Part shown: positions 17,689 to 26,540 of the stretch, in pieces
Numbering within the stretch: position 1 is the stretch's first letter
How the letters are laid out: every line of letters starts with the position of its first letter
Assembly: GCF_016722925.1 (NCBI RefSeq)
Contig: NZ_JAEQNC010000004.1
Span: 310,001-374,000 of the forward strand
Reading direction: 5' to 3'
DNA: 64,000 bases
DNA from: Phytoamicus setariae
GTDB lineage: Bacteria; Pseudomonadota; Alphaproteobacteria; Rhizobiales; Rhizobiaceae
Notes under the pieces: model-generated
What the model saw: only the letters and a program-made list of their open reading frames with translations
Databases searched by the model: none
What the model was told of the DNA's origin: nothing
Position numbers and translations under genes: made by a program

Positions 17689-17834
17689 GTTGGATCGAGG
17701 TCCAAGTCCAAGCCCTTCCGGACGACATGGGCGCGAGTGCGCCACCCTGCCCCGGCTGAACGGGCCCCGATGTTCCCGGATCTTCCGATGCCGCGAGATG
17801 GCCGGCGCACCGTTTTCGAAAGGCTCGGAAGGAC

Positions 17835-18272
17835 TCATGCTTTTTGCGCGATCAGCACGACGCCGAGAAAGATCAGCACGATGCCCGCCCAGTTGACCAG
17901 CGACGGCCGCTCGCCGAGAAACAGGAAGGCGAAGATCGCCACCAGCACCACGCTGAGCTTGTCCACCGGTGCGACCTGCGCCGCATTGCCGATTTTCAAC
18001 GCCCGGAAATAGCAGAGCCAGGATGCCCCGGTGGCAAGCCCCGACAGGATGAGGAAGGTCCAGGTCCGGCCTGAAATCTCGGCCGGCGACTGCCAACCGC
18101 CCAACATTGCAAGCAGCGCGCCGACCACGACAAGGATGACGATCGTGCGGATGAACGTCGCGAAATCCGAGTTGATGTTCTCGATGCCGATCTTGGCGAA
18201 GATCGCCGTCAGTGCGGCAAAGGCGGCGGAAAGCAGGGCCCATACCTGCCATGACAGAAGAAGATTTTTCAT
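17835..18272 (-). CDS. EamA family half-size membrane transporter
   Basis: A 145-residue protein made of five predicted transmembrane helices, matching a single EamA (DUF6) repeat; full-size drug/metabolite exporters carry two. Such half-size proteins are thought to work as dimers. ATG 18272 begins the basic-hydrophobic start [11 protein letters not shown]. It is divergent from the large transglutaminase gene across 96 bp, so a shared promoter region is likely. No substrate can be named. Confidence 0.82.
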   Translation of the reverse strand: MKNLLLSWQVWALLSAAFAALTAIFAKIGIENINSDFATFIRTIVILVVVGALLAMLGGWQSPAEISGRTWTFLILSGLATGASWLCYFRALKIGNAAQVAPVDKLSVVLVAIFAFLFLGERPSLVNWAGIVLIFLGVVLIAQKA

Positions 18273-18368
18273 CTAGTCGGCACCCGTGTTGAACTGCGTC
18301 AAATACCTGCTTGCTTTCCTTGTTTGCATTGCACAAACTCCAGTACAAAACAGGGAACGGCTGAGCAT

Positions 18369-21300
18369 ATGTCCATCAAGGCCAGTATTTATCATCTGAC
18401 CCACTATATCTACGACAATCCGGTCATGTTGAGCCCGCAGATCATCCGGCTGAAGCCCGCGGCGCATTCGAAGACCAAGGTTTTGAGCCATTCTCTCAAA
18501 ATCTCGCCCGAGAATCATTTCGTCAACCTGCAGCAGGATCCCTACGGCAACTACCTCGCCCGCTTCGTCTTTCCCGAACCGGTGCGCGAACTGAAGATCG
18601 AAGTCGATCTCGTCGCCGACATGACGGTCTACAATCCCTTCGATTTCTTTATCGAGGAATCCGCCGAGATGTGGCCCTTTGCCTATCCGGAGGATCTGAG
18701 CGAAGACCTGTCGATCTATATGAAGCCAGAGCCAGCAGGGCCGCACCTGCAGGCCCTGCTCGACACAATCGATCGCTCTTCAATGAAGACCATCGACAAG
18801 GTCGTCGGCCTCAATCATCAGCTTCAGCAGAAGATCGGCTATGTCATCCGCATGGAGCCCGGCGTCCAGGAACCGGAAGTGACGCTTTCGAGCGCGCTTG
18901 GATCCTGTCGTGACAGCGGCTGGCTACTGGTGCAGATCCTGCGCCATCTGGGTTTTGCGGCGCGCTTTGTCTCGGGTTACCTGATCCAGCTCGCGCCCGA
19001 TATCAAGGCGCTCGACGGCCCCTCGGGCACCGAGGTCGATTTCACCGACCTGCATGCCTGGTGTGAAGTTTATCTTCCCGGCGCAGGTTGGGTCGGTCTT
19101 GACCCGACATCGGGCCTACTGACCGGGGAGAGCCACATCCCGCTGGCCGCCACCCCGCATTACAAAAACGCCGCGCCGATCTCCGGCGGCTATTTCGGCC
19201 AGGCCAACACCTCCTTCGATTTCGACATGAAGGTGACGCGGGTGTCCGAACATCCGCGCATCACCAAGCCTTTCCCCCAGGATAGCTGGGAGCACCTCAA
19301 TGCGCTCGGCGGGGAGGTCGATGCATTCCTGAAGAGCGAAGATGTCAGGCTGACGATGGGCGGTGAGCCGACCTTCGTATCGATCGACGATTTCCAGTCC
19401 GAGGAATGGAATACCGATGCGGTCGGACCGCAGAAACAAGGCCTCGCCGATACGCTGATCCGGCGACTGCGCGACCGTTTCGCCCCGGGCGGCTTCCTGC
19501 ACTTTGGCCAGGGAAAGTGGTATCCAGGAGAAAGCCTGCCGCGCTGGACCTTCTCGCTCTACTGGCGCCGCGACGGCAAGTCCGTATGGGAAAATGAAAC
19601 GCTGATCGCCGAGGAAAGCAAGACCTATCCGGTGGGCGCGGAAGATGCGGAAAAGTTGCTGGCCGCGATCGCCACCGAGCTGCGCGTCGATCCGGCTCTG
19701 GTCGTGCCCGCCTTCGAGGACCCCGCCGAATGGGTCATCAAGGAAGCCAACCTGCCGGAGAATGTCGATCCGGCCAACTCAAAACTGGAAGACCCGGAAG
19801 AACGCGCCCGCATCGCCAAGGTCTTCTCCAACGGACTGACAAAGCCCTCGGGTTTCGTGCTGCCGATACAGGCGTGGAATGCCCGCGCCGAACGGCGGCG
19901 CTGGATCTCCGAGAAATGGGAAACCCGGCGCGGGCGTCTTTATCTGGTGCCTGGCGATTCCCCTGTCGGCTATCGCCTGCCGCTGGGTTCCCTGCCCTAT
20001 GTGCCGCCGTCACAGTATCCCTATATCCACCCCGTTGATCCCACCGTCCCGCGTGCCGCTCTGCCGGATTTCCACGACAGCCCGGGCCGGGCACTGTCCG
20101 CTCATTCGACGCAGTCGGCCACGCCGCATCAGACCCAGACGGGACAATCCCTGGAGGAAATAGACGGCCGCGTGCGAACCGCCATCAGCGTCGAGGTGCG
20201 CGACGGCCGGCTCTGCGTCTTCATGCCGCCGACAGAAGCGCTCGAGGATTATCTCGACCTCATCGCGTCGGCGGAGCGCGCAGCCGCCGCCTTCAAGCTG
20301 CCCGTCCACATCGAAGGCTACACGCCCCCGCATGACGAGCGGCTGAACGTCATCCGTGTCGCTCCCGATCCTGGTGTCATCGAAGTCAATGTCCATCCCG
20401 CCTCGAACTGGCAGGAATGCGTCGACATCACCACCGCGGTCTATGAGGAGGCGCGGCAGTCCCGCCTCGGCGCTGAAAAGTTCATGATCGACGGCCGTCA
20501 CACCGGCACCGGCGGCGGCAACCATGTCGTGGTCGGCGGCGCCAACCCGAATGACAGCCCGTTTCTGCGCCGGCCCGATCTGCTGAAGAGCATCGTGCTT
20601 TTTTGGCAGAGGCACCCCTCCCTCTCCTACCTGTTTTCGGGCCTGTTCATCGGTCCGACCAGCCAGGCGCCGCGCATCGATGAGGCGCGCCACGACGGGC
20701 TTTACGAGCTGGAAATCGCGCTATCGCAGGTGCCGGCGCCGGGTGGCGATGCGGCGCCGTTGCCGTGGCTGGTCGATCGCCTGTTCCGCAACCTGCTGGT
20801 GGATTCATCGGGCAATACCCACCGCGCCGAGATCTGCATCGACAAGCTGTTTTCGCCGGATGGGCCGACAGGTCGTCTGGGTCTTGTCGAATTCCGCGGC
20901 TTCGAGATGCCGCCGGACAGCCGCATGAGCCTGGCCCAGCAGCTTCTCATCCGGGCGCTGATCGCCCGTTTCTGGAAGGCGCCGCTGGATGGCACGTTCA
21001 CACGGTGGGGCACCACGCTGCATGATCGCTTCATGCTGCCGCACTTCGTCTGGCAGGATTTCCTCGACATCCTCGCAGACTTGAAAAGCCATGGTTTCGC
21101 CTTCCGCCCGGAATGGTTCGAGGCGCAACTCGAATTCCGCTTTCCTTTCTATGGCGAGGTGGAATTCGAAGACACCAGGCTCGAACTCCGGCAGGCGCTC
21201 GAGCCGTGGCATGTCACCGGCGAAACGGGCGCCGTTGGCGGCACGGTGCGCTTTGTCGACTCCTCGGTCGAACGTCTGCAGGTGAAGCTCGATACCGGCA

Positions 21301-21689
21301 ATCCGGAACGGTTTGCCGTCGCCTGCAACGGCCGGCCGGTGCCGCTTCGCAAAACCCACGCCGGCGGCCCGGCTGTCGCGGGCGTCCGTTTCAAGGCGTG
21401 GCAGCCGGCGTCGGGCTTCCATCCGGTGCTGCCGGTCAATACCCCCTTGATCTTTGATATCTACGATCGCTGGACCGAAAAGGCGGTTGGCGGTTGCGTT
21501 TATCACGTTGCCCATCCGGGGGGACGCAGCTATGACACTTTCCCAGTCAATGGCTATGAAGCGCAGGCGCGACGGCTCGCACGCTTCGAACCCTGGGGGC
21601 ACACAGCAGGCGGCTACCCGCTCCAGCCGGAGACGCCTCACCCGGATTTTCCGCTGACACTGGATCTCAGAAGGCCGCCGGGAGCGTAA
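18369..21689 (+). CDS. Transglutaminase-like protein with C-terminal DUF2126 domain
   Basis: A 1106-residue protein. Residues about 1-90 match the bacterial transglutaminase N-terminal beta region. The papain-like core follows with catalytic C180 (LGSCRDSGW), H229 (DLHAWCEVY) and D245 (GLDPTSG). From about residue 335 ([15 protein letters not shown]) to the end is the large DUF2126 module. ATG 18369 starts the standard Met-Ser-Ile-Lys-Ala-Ser-Ile-Tyr-His N-terminus; an in-frame start at 18324 is less likely. It abuts the next gene with no gap. Proteins of this architecture occur in a conserved operon with a permuted ATP-grasp/alpha-E protein and a small transglutaminase, predicted to make and cleave a peptide tag. 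Experimental function is not established to my knowledge. Confidence 0.9.
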   Translation: MSIKASIYHLTHYIYDNPVMLSPQIIRLKPAAHSKTKVLSHSLKISPENHFVNLQQDPYGNYLARFVFPEPVRELKIEVDLVADMTVYNPFDFFIEESAEMWPFAYPEDLSEDLSIYMKPEPAGPHLQALLDTIDRSSMKTIDKVVGLNHQLQQKIGYVIRMEPGVQEPEVTLSSALGSCRDSGWLLVQILRHLGFAARFVSGYLIQLAPDIKALDGPSGTEVDFTDLHAWCEVYLPGAGWVGLDPTSGLLTGESHIPLAATPHYKNAAPISGGYFGQANTSFDFDMKVTRVSEHPRITKPFPQDSWEHLNALGGEVDAFLKSEDVRLTMGGEPTFVSIDDFQSEEWNTDAVGPQKQGLADTLIRRLRDRFAPGGFLHFGQGKWYPGESLPRWTFSLYWRRDGKSVWENETLIAEESKTYPVGAEDAEKLLAAIATELRVDPALVVPAFEDPAEWVIKEANLPENVDPANSKLEDPEERARIAKVFSNGLTKPSGFVLPIQAWNARAERRRWISEKWETRRGRLYLVPGDSPVGYRLPLGSLPYVPPSQYPYIHPVDPTVPRAALPDFHDSPGRALSAHSTQSATPHQTQTGQSLEEIDGRVRTAISVEVRDGRLCVFMPPTEALEDYLDLIASAERAAAAFKLPVHIEGYTPPHDERLNVIRVAPDPGVIEVNVHPASNWQECVDITTAVYEEARQSRLGAEKFMIDGRHTGTGGGNHVVVGGANPNDSPFLRRPDLLKSIVLFWQRHPSLSYLFSGLFIGPTSQAPRIDEARHDGLYELEIALSQVPAPGGDAAPLPWLVDRLFRNLLVDSSGNTHRAEICIDKLFSPDGPTGRLGLVEFRGFEMPPDSRMSLAQQLLIRALIARFWKAPLDGTFTRWGTTLHDRFMLPHFVWQDFLDILADLKSHGFAFRPEWFEAQLEFRFPFYGEVEFEDTRLELRQALEPWHVTGETGAVGGTVRFVDSSVERLQVKLDTGNPERFAVACNGRPVPLRKTHAGGPAVAGVRFKAWQPASGFHPVLPVNTPLIFDIYDRWTEKAVGGCVYHVAHPGGRSYDTFPVNGYEAQARRLARFEPWGHTAGGYPLQPETPHPDFPLTLDLRRPPGA

Positions 21690-24089
21690 ATGTCGGGTAC
21701 AGGTATGAGCGCAAACGCAGCAACGAATTCGCAACAGGCGCTGGATTACACATTGATCCCCGGCACGGCGGACGAGATGCTGGGGCCGGATGGCACAGTG
21801 CGGCCGGTCTGGCGACATTTCGTCTCCTCCCTTTCACGGATGGGTGGCACAGACCTTGAAGGCCGCATCGCCCGCGCCGACAGATATCTTCGCGACGCCG
21901 GTGTTTTCTACCGTGCTTACGGTGGCCAGCCGAATGCGGAACGATCCTGGCCGCTTTCCCATATCCCCGTATTGATCGATGGCCGGGAATGGCAAAACCT
22001 TTCGGCAGGCCTAACCCAGCGGGCTGAGCTGCTGGAACGCATCGCCGCCGACATATATTCGGAAAACCGGCTGGTACAGGAAGGGCTCCTGCCGCCGGGC
22101 CTGATTGCCGCCAACCCTGAATACCTCCGGCCCGTCGCCGGCTTGACGCCCGTCGGCGGCCACTATCTGCACTTCATCGCCTTCGAGATTGGGCGTGGCC
22201 CGGATGGCAACTGGTGGGTGCTTGCCGACCGCACACAGGCGCCTTCGGGGGCAGGGTTTGCGCTGGAAAATCGCGTCGCGACAACACGCGCCTTTTCCGA
22301 CATCTATGCCGAAACCCATGTCCACCGGCTGGCTTCGTTCTTCGGCACCTTCCGCGATGCTCTGCAGATGCACAAGAAGAATGGCGACGACCGGATCGCG
22401 GTGCTGACACCCGGCCCGGCCAATGAAACCTATTTCGAGCACGCCTATATTGCCCGTTACCTCGGCTTCATGCTGCTTGAGGGCGAGGATCTCGCTGTCG
22501 TCGACAACAAGGTGATGGTCCGCACGGTCGCCGGCCTCAAGCCATTGAGCGTATTGTGGCGCCGCCTGGATGCAACCTACGCCGATCCGCTGGAGCTCGA
22601 CCAGACGTCGCAGATCGGCACGCCCGGCCTCGTGCAGGCACTTCGGGCGGAAAGCGTGGCCATCGTCAATGCGCTGGGCTCGGGTCTGCTCGAGACTCGA
22701 GCTTTCCTCGCCTTCATGCCCGCCATCTGCCGCCGGTTGCTCAACGAGGACCTGAAATTGCCATCGATCGCGACATGGTGGTGCGGCCAGCAGGCCGAGC
22801 GGGAGCACGTCGCGCGCAATCTCGACCGGATGATCATTGGCCCCGCCTATTCCCGCCTGCCGTTCTTCGATGACGGCGGCGAGTCGGTCGCCGGCTCTGC
22901 ACTGGGCGAAAACAGGAATGCGCTGCTGAAGCGGATTGCCGAGGAAGGCAACAGGCTGGTCGGCCAGGAGATCGTCAAGCTTTCCACCACGCCGGCCTTT
23001 GTCGACGGCAAGTTCGCACCGCGGCCGATGAGCCTGCGTGTCTTTGCCGCCCGCTCCCGCGACGGTTGGGAGATCATGCCGGGCGGCTTCGCCCGCATCG
23101 GCGCGGGCGACGACGTCTCGGCCATCGCCATGCAGAAGGGCGGCTCGGTTGCCGATGTCTGGATCGTCTCCGACACCCCGGTCAAATGGTCAACGCTGCT
23201 GCCGTCCGAGGAGAATTTCACCCGCAACATGCCCGGCAGCCTACCGAGCAGGGCAGCGGACAATCTTTTCTGGCTCGGCCGCTACATCGAGCGTGCCGAA
23301 GGTGCATTGCGCATTCTGCGCGCCTGGCACGGCCGCTACGCCGAATACGCCGACCGCAACCAGCCGCTGCTTGCCAATGTCTCGGACTATCTCGCCGCAC
23401 TCGATATCGACACCAACGAGACGCTGCCGGAAAGCCTGGTCAACAACATATCCAGCGCGCTCTATTCGGCCTCCAACATTCGCGACCGGTTCTCGCCAGA
23501 CGGATGGTTGGCACTCAACGACCTGGCAAAGACCACCCACGAGTTCCGCGAAAAGGTCCAGCCCGGCGATGACGCATCGAGCGCCATGACGGTGCTCTTG
23601 CGGAAGCTTGCAGGCTTTGCCGGCCTCGTACACGAGAACATGTATCGCTTTACCGGTTGGCGCTTCCTGTCGATCGGTCGCTATCTCGAACGCGGCCTGC
23701 ACATGTCGCGGCTGCTCGGCCACCTCTCCGGACCCGACGCGCCCGACGGTGCGCTCGATATGCTCATCGAGATCGGCGACAGCGTCATGACCCACCGGCG
23801 CCGCTACAATGTCGCCACGACGCGATTGACAGTGACAGACCTTCTGGCGCTCGATTCGCTCAACCCACGTTCGGTTCTCTATCAGCTCAATGAAATCAAG
23901 ACCGAAGTGGAGCAACTGCCGAATGCGATCGTCAACGGCCAGATGTCGCCCTTCCACCGCGAGGCGCTCAGGCTCTACTCGACGCTGGCGCTGATGACCC
24001 CCGAAGGCATGGACGGAGCCGTTTACGACCGGCTCGAATCGGAGATGGAACGATTCTCCGACCTGTTAGCCCGCACTTATATCGGTTGA
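21690..24089 (+). CDS. Fused circularly permuted ATP-grasp and alpha-E domain protein
   Basis: A 799-residue fusion. Residues about 20-505 form a circularly permuted ATP-grasp domain (DUF404/DUF407 type; features such as Val-Leu-Thr-Pro-Gly-Pro and Val-Val-Asp-Asn-Lys-Val). From about residue 515 (SRAADNLFWLGRYIERAEG) to the end is the all-helical alpha-E domain (DUF403). In many genomes these are two separate genes, so the fusion is notable. ATP-grasp enzymes of this class are predicted amide-bond ligases. The start abuts the stop of the upstream transglutaminase gene; an internal ATG at 21705 (MSANAATN) is an alternative start. Confidence 0.9.
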   Translation: MSGTGMSANAATNSQQALDYTLIPGTADEMLGPDGTVRPVWRHFVSSLSRMGGTDLEGRIARADRYLRDAGVFYRAYGGQPNAERSWPLSHIPVLIDGREWQNLSAGLTQRAELLERIAADIYSENRLVQEGLLPPGLIAANPEYLRPVAGLTPVGGHYLHFIAFEIGRGPDGNWWVLADRTQAPSGAGFALENRVATTRAFSDIYAETHVHRLASFFGTFRDALQMHKKNGDDRIAVLTPGPANETYFEHAYIARYLGFMLLEGEDLAVVDNKVMVRTVAGLKPLSVLWRRLDATYADPLELDQTSQIGTPGLVQALRAESVAIVNALGSGLLETRAFLAFMPAICRRLLNEDLKLPSIATWWCGQQAEREHVARNLDRMIIGPAYSRLPFFDDGGESVAGSALGENRNALLKRIAEEGNRLVGQEIVKLSTTPAFVDGKFAPRPMSLRVFAARSRDGWEIMPGGFARIGAGDDVSAIAMQKGGSVADVWIVSDTPVKWSTLLPSEENFTRNMPGSLPSRAADNLFWLGRYIERAEGALRILRAWHGRYAEYADRNQPLLANVSDYLAALDIDTNETLPESLVNNISSALYSASNIRDRFSPDGWLALNDLAKTTHEFREKVQPGDDASSAMTVLLRKLAGFAGLVHENMYRFTGWRFLSIGRYLERGLHMSRLLGHLSGPDAPDGALDMLIEIGDSVMTHRRRYNVATTRLTVTDLLALDSLNPRSVLYQLNEIKTEVEQLPNAIVNGQMSPFHREALRLYSTLALMTPEGMDGAVYDRLESEMERFSDLLARTYIG

Positions 24090-24093
24090 TGCC

Positions 24094-24975
24094 ATGCTCT
24101 ACGACGTCTCGATGAAGATCGAATATGCCTACGACGTCGCCGCCTCGGGCGCCCGACATGTCGTGCGCGTTTTGCCGCTGACACTGGCCGCCGGACAACG
24201 GTTGATCGCCGGCAGCCTGACATTCTCGCCGACACCTGACGAACGCAGCGATTTCATCGACTTCTTCCGCAATCCGGCAACTGCGGTGAACTTCCGCACG
24301 CAGCACGACCGGCTGGAGATCCGCATGCAAGCCCGCGTCCTCGTGGAGAACCTGAGCCAGCAGGTCGATTTCTCCCCGGCGATCAGCAGGATCGGCGCCG
24401 AGGTGGCCGGGTGCTGGACACTGGAACCGGAAGCGCCGCATCACTTTCTCGGCGACAGTCCCAGGCTGGCGCAATCGGCGTCAATCACCGAGTGGGTAAG
24501 CTCCATTGCATTGCCCGACATGTCAACGAGAGAGGTCGCGACGGCGGTATGCAGGATGATACATGAGCACTTCACCTATCTCCCCGGCGCCACGACCGTG
24601 GATACGCCTGCAGAAGCTGCCTTCCGGCTGAAAAAGGGAGTTTGCCAGGATTTCGCCCACATCATGATCATAGCGCTGCGCGCTATCGGAATTCCCGCCG
24701 GCTACGTCAGCGGATTCCTGCGGACCATCCCGCCACCCGGCGCGGAACGTCTTGAAGGTGCCGATGCAATGCACGCCTGGGTGCGCGTCTGGTGCGGTCG
24801 GGCGACCGGTTGGATGGAATGGGACCCGACCAACAACATGATGGCAGGCAGCGATCACATCCGAGTCGCCTACGGGCGCGACTACTCCGATGTCGCCCCG
24901 GTCATCGGCATCCTCAAGAGTTACGGCAGCCACAAGACGGAGCAGGCTGTTGACGTGATTCCGGTCAAAACCTGA
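24094..24975 (+). CDS. Transglutaminase-like cysteine peptidase (small)
   Basis: A 293-residue protein with an N-terminal transglutaminase-associated beta domain and a core with catalytic C184 (KGVCQDFAH), H227 (DAMHAWVRV) and D244 (MEWDPTNN). It starts 4 bases after the ATP-grasp/alpha-E gene and is the third member of the operon. In the predicted system it would cleave or transfer the peptide bond made by the ATP-grasp partner. The proteasome-like Anbu gene that often accompanies these genes is absent from the window. Confidence 0.9.
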   Translation: MLYDVSMKIEYAYDVAASGARHVVRVLPLTLAAGQRLIAGSLTFSPTPDERSDFIDFFRNPATAVNFRTQHDRLEIRMQARVLVENLSQQVDFSPAISRIGAEVAGCWTLEPEAPHHFLGDSPRLAQSASITEWVSSIALPDMSTREVATAVCRMIHEHFTYLPGATTVDTPAEAAFRLKKGVCQDFAHIMIIALRAIGIPAGYVSGFLRTIPPPGAERLEGADAMHAWVRVWCGRATGWMEWDPTNNMMAGSDHIRVAYGRDYSDVAPVIGILKSYGSHKTEQAVDVIPVKT

Positions 24976-25011
24976 ACTTTTCGAGCATTTGGTCACATTT
25001 TTTGTTCAAAT

Positions 25012-25072
25012 GTTAACAAATTCCGCAACGGTAACAAAACACATCGCTGTTAACTTCTCGTTCAAAGGTAAC
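25012..25072. repeat. Four evenly spaced G[TG]TAAC hexamers before the TadG-like gene
   Basis: GTTAAC at 25012, GGTAAC at 25030, GTTAAC at 25049 and GGTAAC at 25067 recur every 18-19 bp in the short region before the TadG/VWA gene. TTAA at 25050 is followed after 7 bases by TTCA, close to the CtrA half-site pattern TTAA-N7-TTAA. The regular spacing suggests regulator binding sites, but no family consensus matches clearly. Confidence 0.35.
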
Positions 25073-25095
25073 CCCAAACCGTTGAGAAGCGCCCC

Positions 25096-26265
25096 ATGCG
25101 ATCATTTACTCCTTCGCTTGCAGTCCTGCGACGTTTCATCAAAAACAAGAACGGTAATTTTTCAGTCATGGCTGCACTGATCCTGCCTGTCGGCCTTGGC
25201 GCCGCCGGGCTTGCGCTGGATGCATCCAAGATGATCGCCTCGAAGGCCGCCTTGCAAAACGCGGCGGATTCTGCGGCGCTCGCGGCAGCCTCGGCTCTGG
25301 CCAACAAGGGCATCACCCCGGCGCAAGCGCAAAAGCTCGCCGCCGACTTCGTCAGCGGCCAGATGTCCAATCAGATCGACAGCCCCGAGGAACTCGAGAC
25401 ACCGTTCAATTTCGGCGATTGCACCAAAGTCGACGTTCACGATCTGTCCACAGTGGGCAGCGCGAAGAAGTACAACGTCAAGGTAACGACCTGCTACGAC
25501 GTACAGTACACCGCCCTTTCGGCCTTCCTCGGCAAAGAGGGGGGGCGGCTGACTGTCACCAGTTCTACCGAGTCGACCACCGAGTCCAAGAACGCGTTGT
25601 CGATGTATCTCGTGCTTGACCGCTCCGGCTCGATGTCCGAATACACCGAAACGGTCTCGGGCAGCTACACCTGCCGCTACGGACGCAAGACCTACACTTG
25701 CTACACCTATTACGACAAGATCACCGCGCTTCGGATGGCCGCCACCAACCTGATGAGCCATCTCAAGGCCTCGGATCCGGCGACCACGCTCGTGCGTACC
25801 GGAGCGGTCTCCTACAACGCCGAAATGCAGCCGGCCCAGGCCGTCAGTTGGGGCGTTTCCAACGTGTCCACCTACATCAGCAAGCTGACGGCGACCGGTG
25901 GCACCGACTCGAGCCTAGCGTTCAAGACTGCCTATCTTGCCCTTTCAGCCGCCACTGAGGATACTGCCCATCACGACAAGAATGGCCAGGTTCCTTCCAA
26001 ATACATCGTCTTCATGACTGACGGCGACAACAACTACACCTCTGCCGACACGGCAACCAAGCAATGGTGCGACAAGGCGAGAACCGCCGGCATCGAGGTT
26101 TATTCGGTCGCTTTCATGGCACCGTCCCGCGGGCAGGCTTTGTTGAACTACTGCGCGACCTCAACTGCCCACTACTTCGCCGCTGAAGACGCCGACGATC
26201 TCAATGCAGCGTTCGAATATATCGGCGAGCGCGCGACGGAGACCGCCACCCGCCTCACTCAGTAG
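25096..26265 (+). CDS. TadG-like Flp pilus assembly protein with VWA domain
   Basis: A 389-residue protein. The N-terminus (about residues 12-65) is the TadE/TadG prepilin-like segment: basic residues, Gly-Asn-Phe-Ser-Val-Met-Ala-Ala, and one transmembrane helix. From about residue 168 follows a von Willebrand factor A domain with a perfect MIDAS DRSGS at 175-179 and a later MTDGDNN. Between them, Cys-rich Tyr/Thr sequence (C193, C202) sits in a loop insertion. It should be anchored in the inner membrane with the VWA domain outside. No other tad genes are in the window; such stand-alone VWA-Tad proteins are frequent in rhizobia. Confidence 0.83.
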   Translation: MRSFTPSLAVLRRFIKNKNGNFSVMAALILPVGLGAAGLALDASKMIASKAALQNAADSAALAAASALANKGITPAQAQKLAADFVSGQMSNQIDSPEELETPFNFGDCTKVDVHDLSTVGSAKKYNVKVTTCYDVQYTALSAFLGKEGGRLTVTSSTESTTESKNALSMYLVLDRSGSMSEYTETVSGSYTCRYGRKTYTCYTYYDKITALRMAATNLMSHLKASDPATTLVRTGAVSYNAEMQPAQAVSWGVSNVSTYISKLTATGGTDSSLAFKTAYLALSAATEDTAHHDKNGQVPSKYIVFMTDGDNNYTSADTATKQWCDKARTAGIEVYSVAFMAPSRGQALLNYCATSTAHYFAAEDADDLNAAFEYIGERATETATRLTQ

Positions 26266-26295
26266 CCCAATACGTCCCCTTACTGCCCAACTTGC

Positions 26296-26327
26296 AGCGC
26301 CGGCATCAATTGCCGGCGCTCTTTTTT
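26296..26327 (+). terminator. Rho-independent terminator of the TadG-like gene
   Basis: AGCGCCGGCA at 26296-26305 pairs perfectly with TGCCGGCGCT at 26311-26320 around a 5-base loop, followed by CTTTTTT. It lies 30 bases after the TadG-like stop. Confidence 0.9.
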
Positions 26328-26540
26328 CGTTTGTCCGATGGCGCAAGGCCTCACCCGAACAACGGAGTTGTCTCTATTTAGCCCCGACAGTCTCTTTGCT
26401 TTCAGCGTCTGGGCTTTTTATGCCGCAACGCGAATAAACCGTTGCATGTATATTTGAACGGTGCAAATCTCGGCTGATGCTGCGATGCCTTGACCTCCCA
26501 CACGGCACCGGTAACAATAACGGAAGTGATTGAGCCGCCT

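Noticed and set aside
17689-17834. Possible small gene between the amidohydrolase and EamA genes
   Set aside because: Only short frames without ribosome-binding sites or recognisable content; treated as the 3' convergence zone.
26490-26540. TTG start extending glgP by 17 residues
   Set aside because: The extension has no conserved content and no ribosome-binding site; ATG 26541 gives the usual family length.
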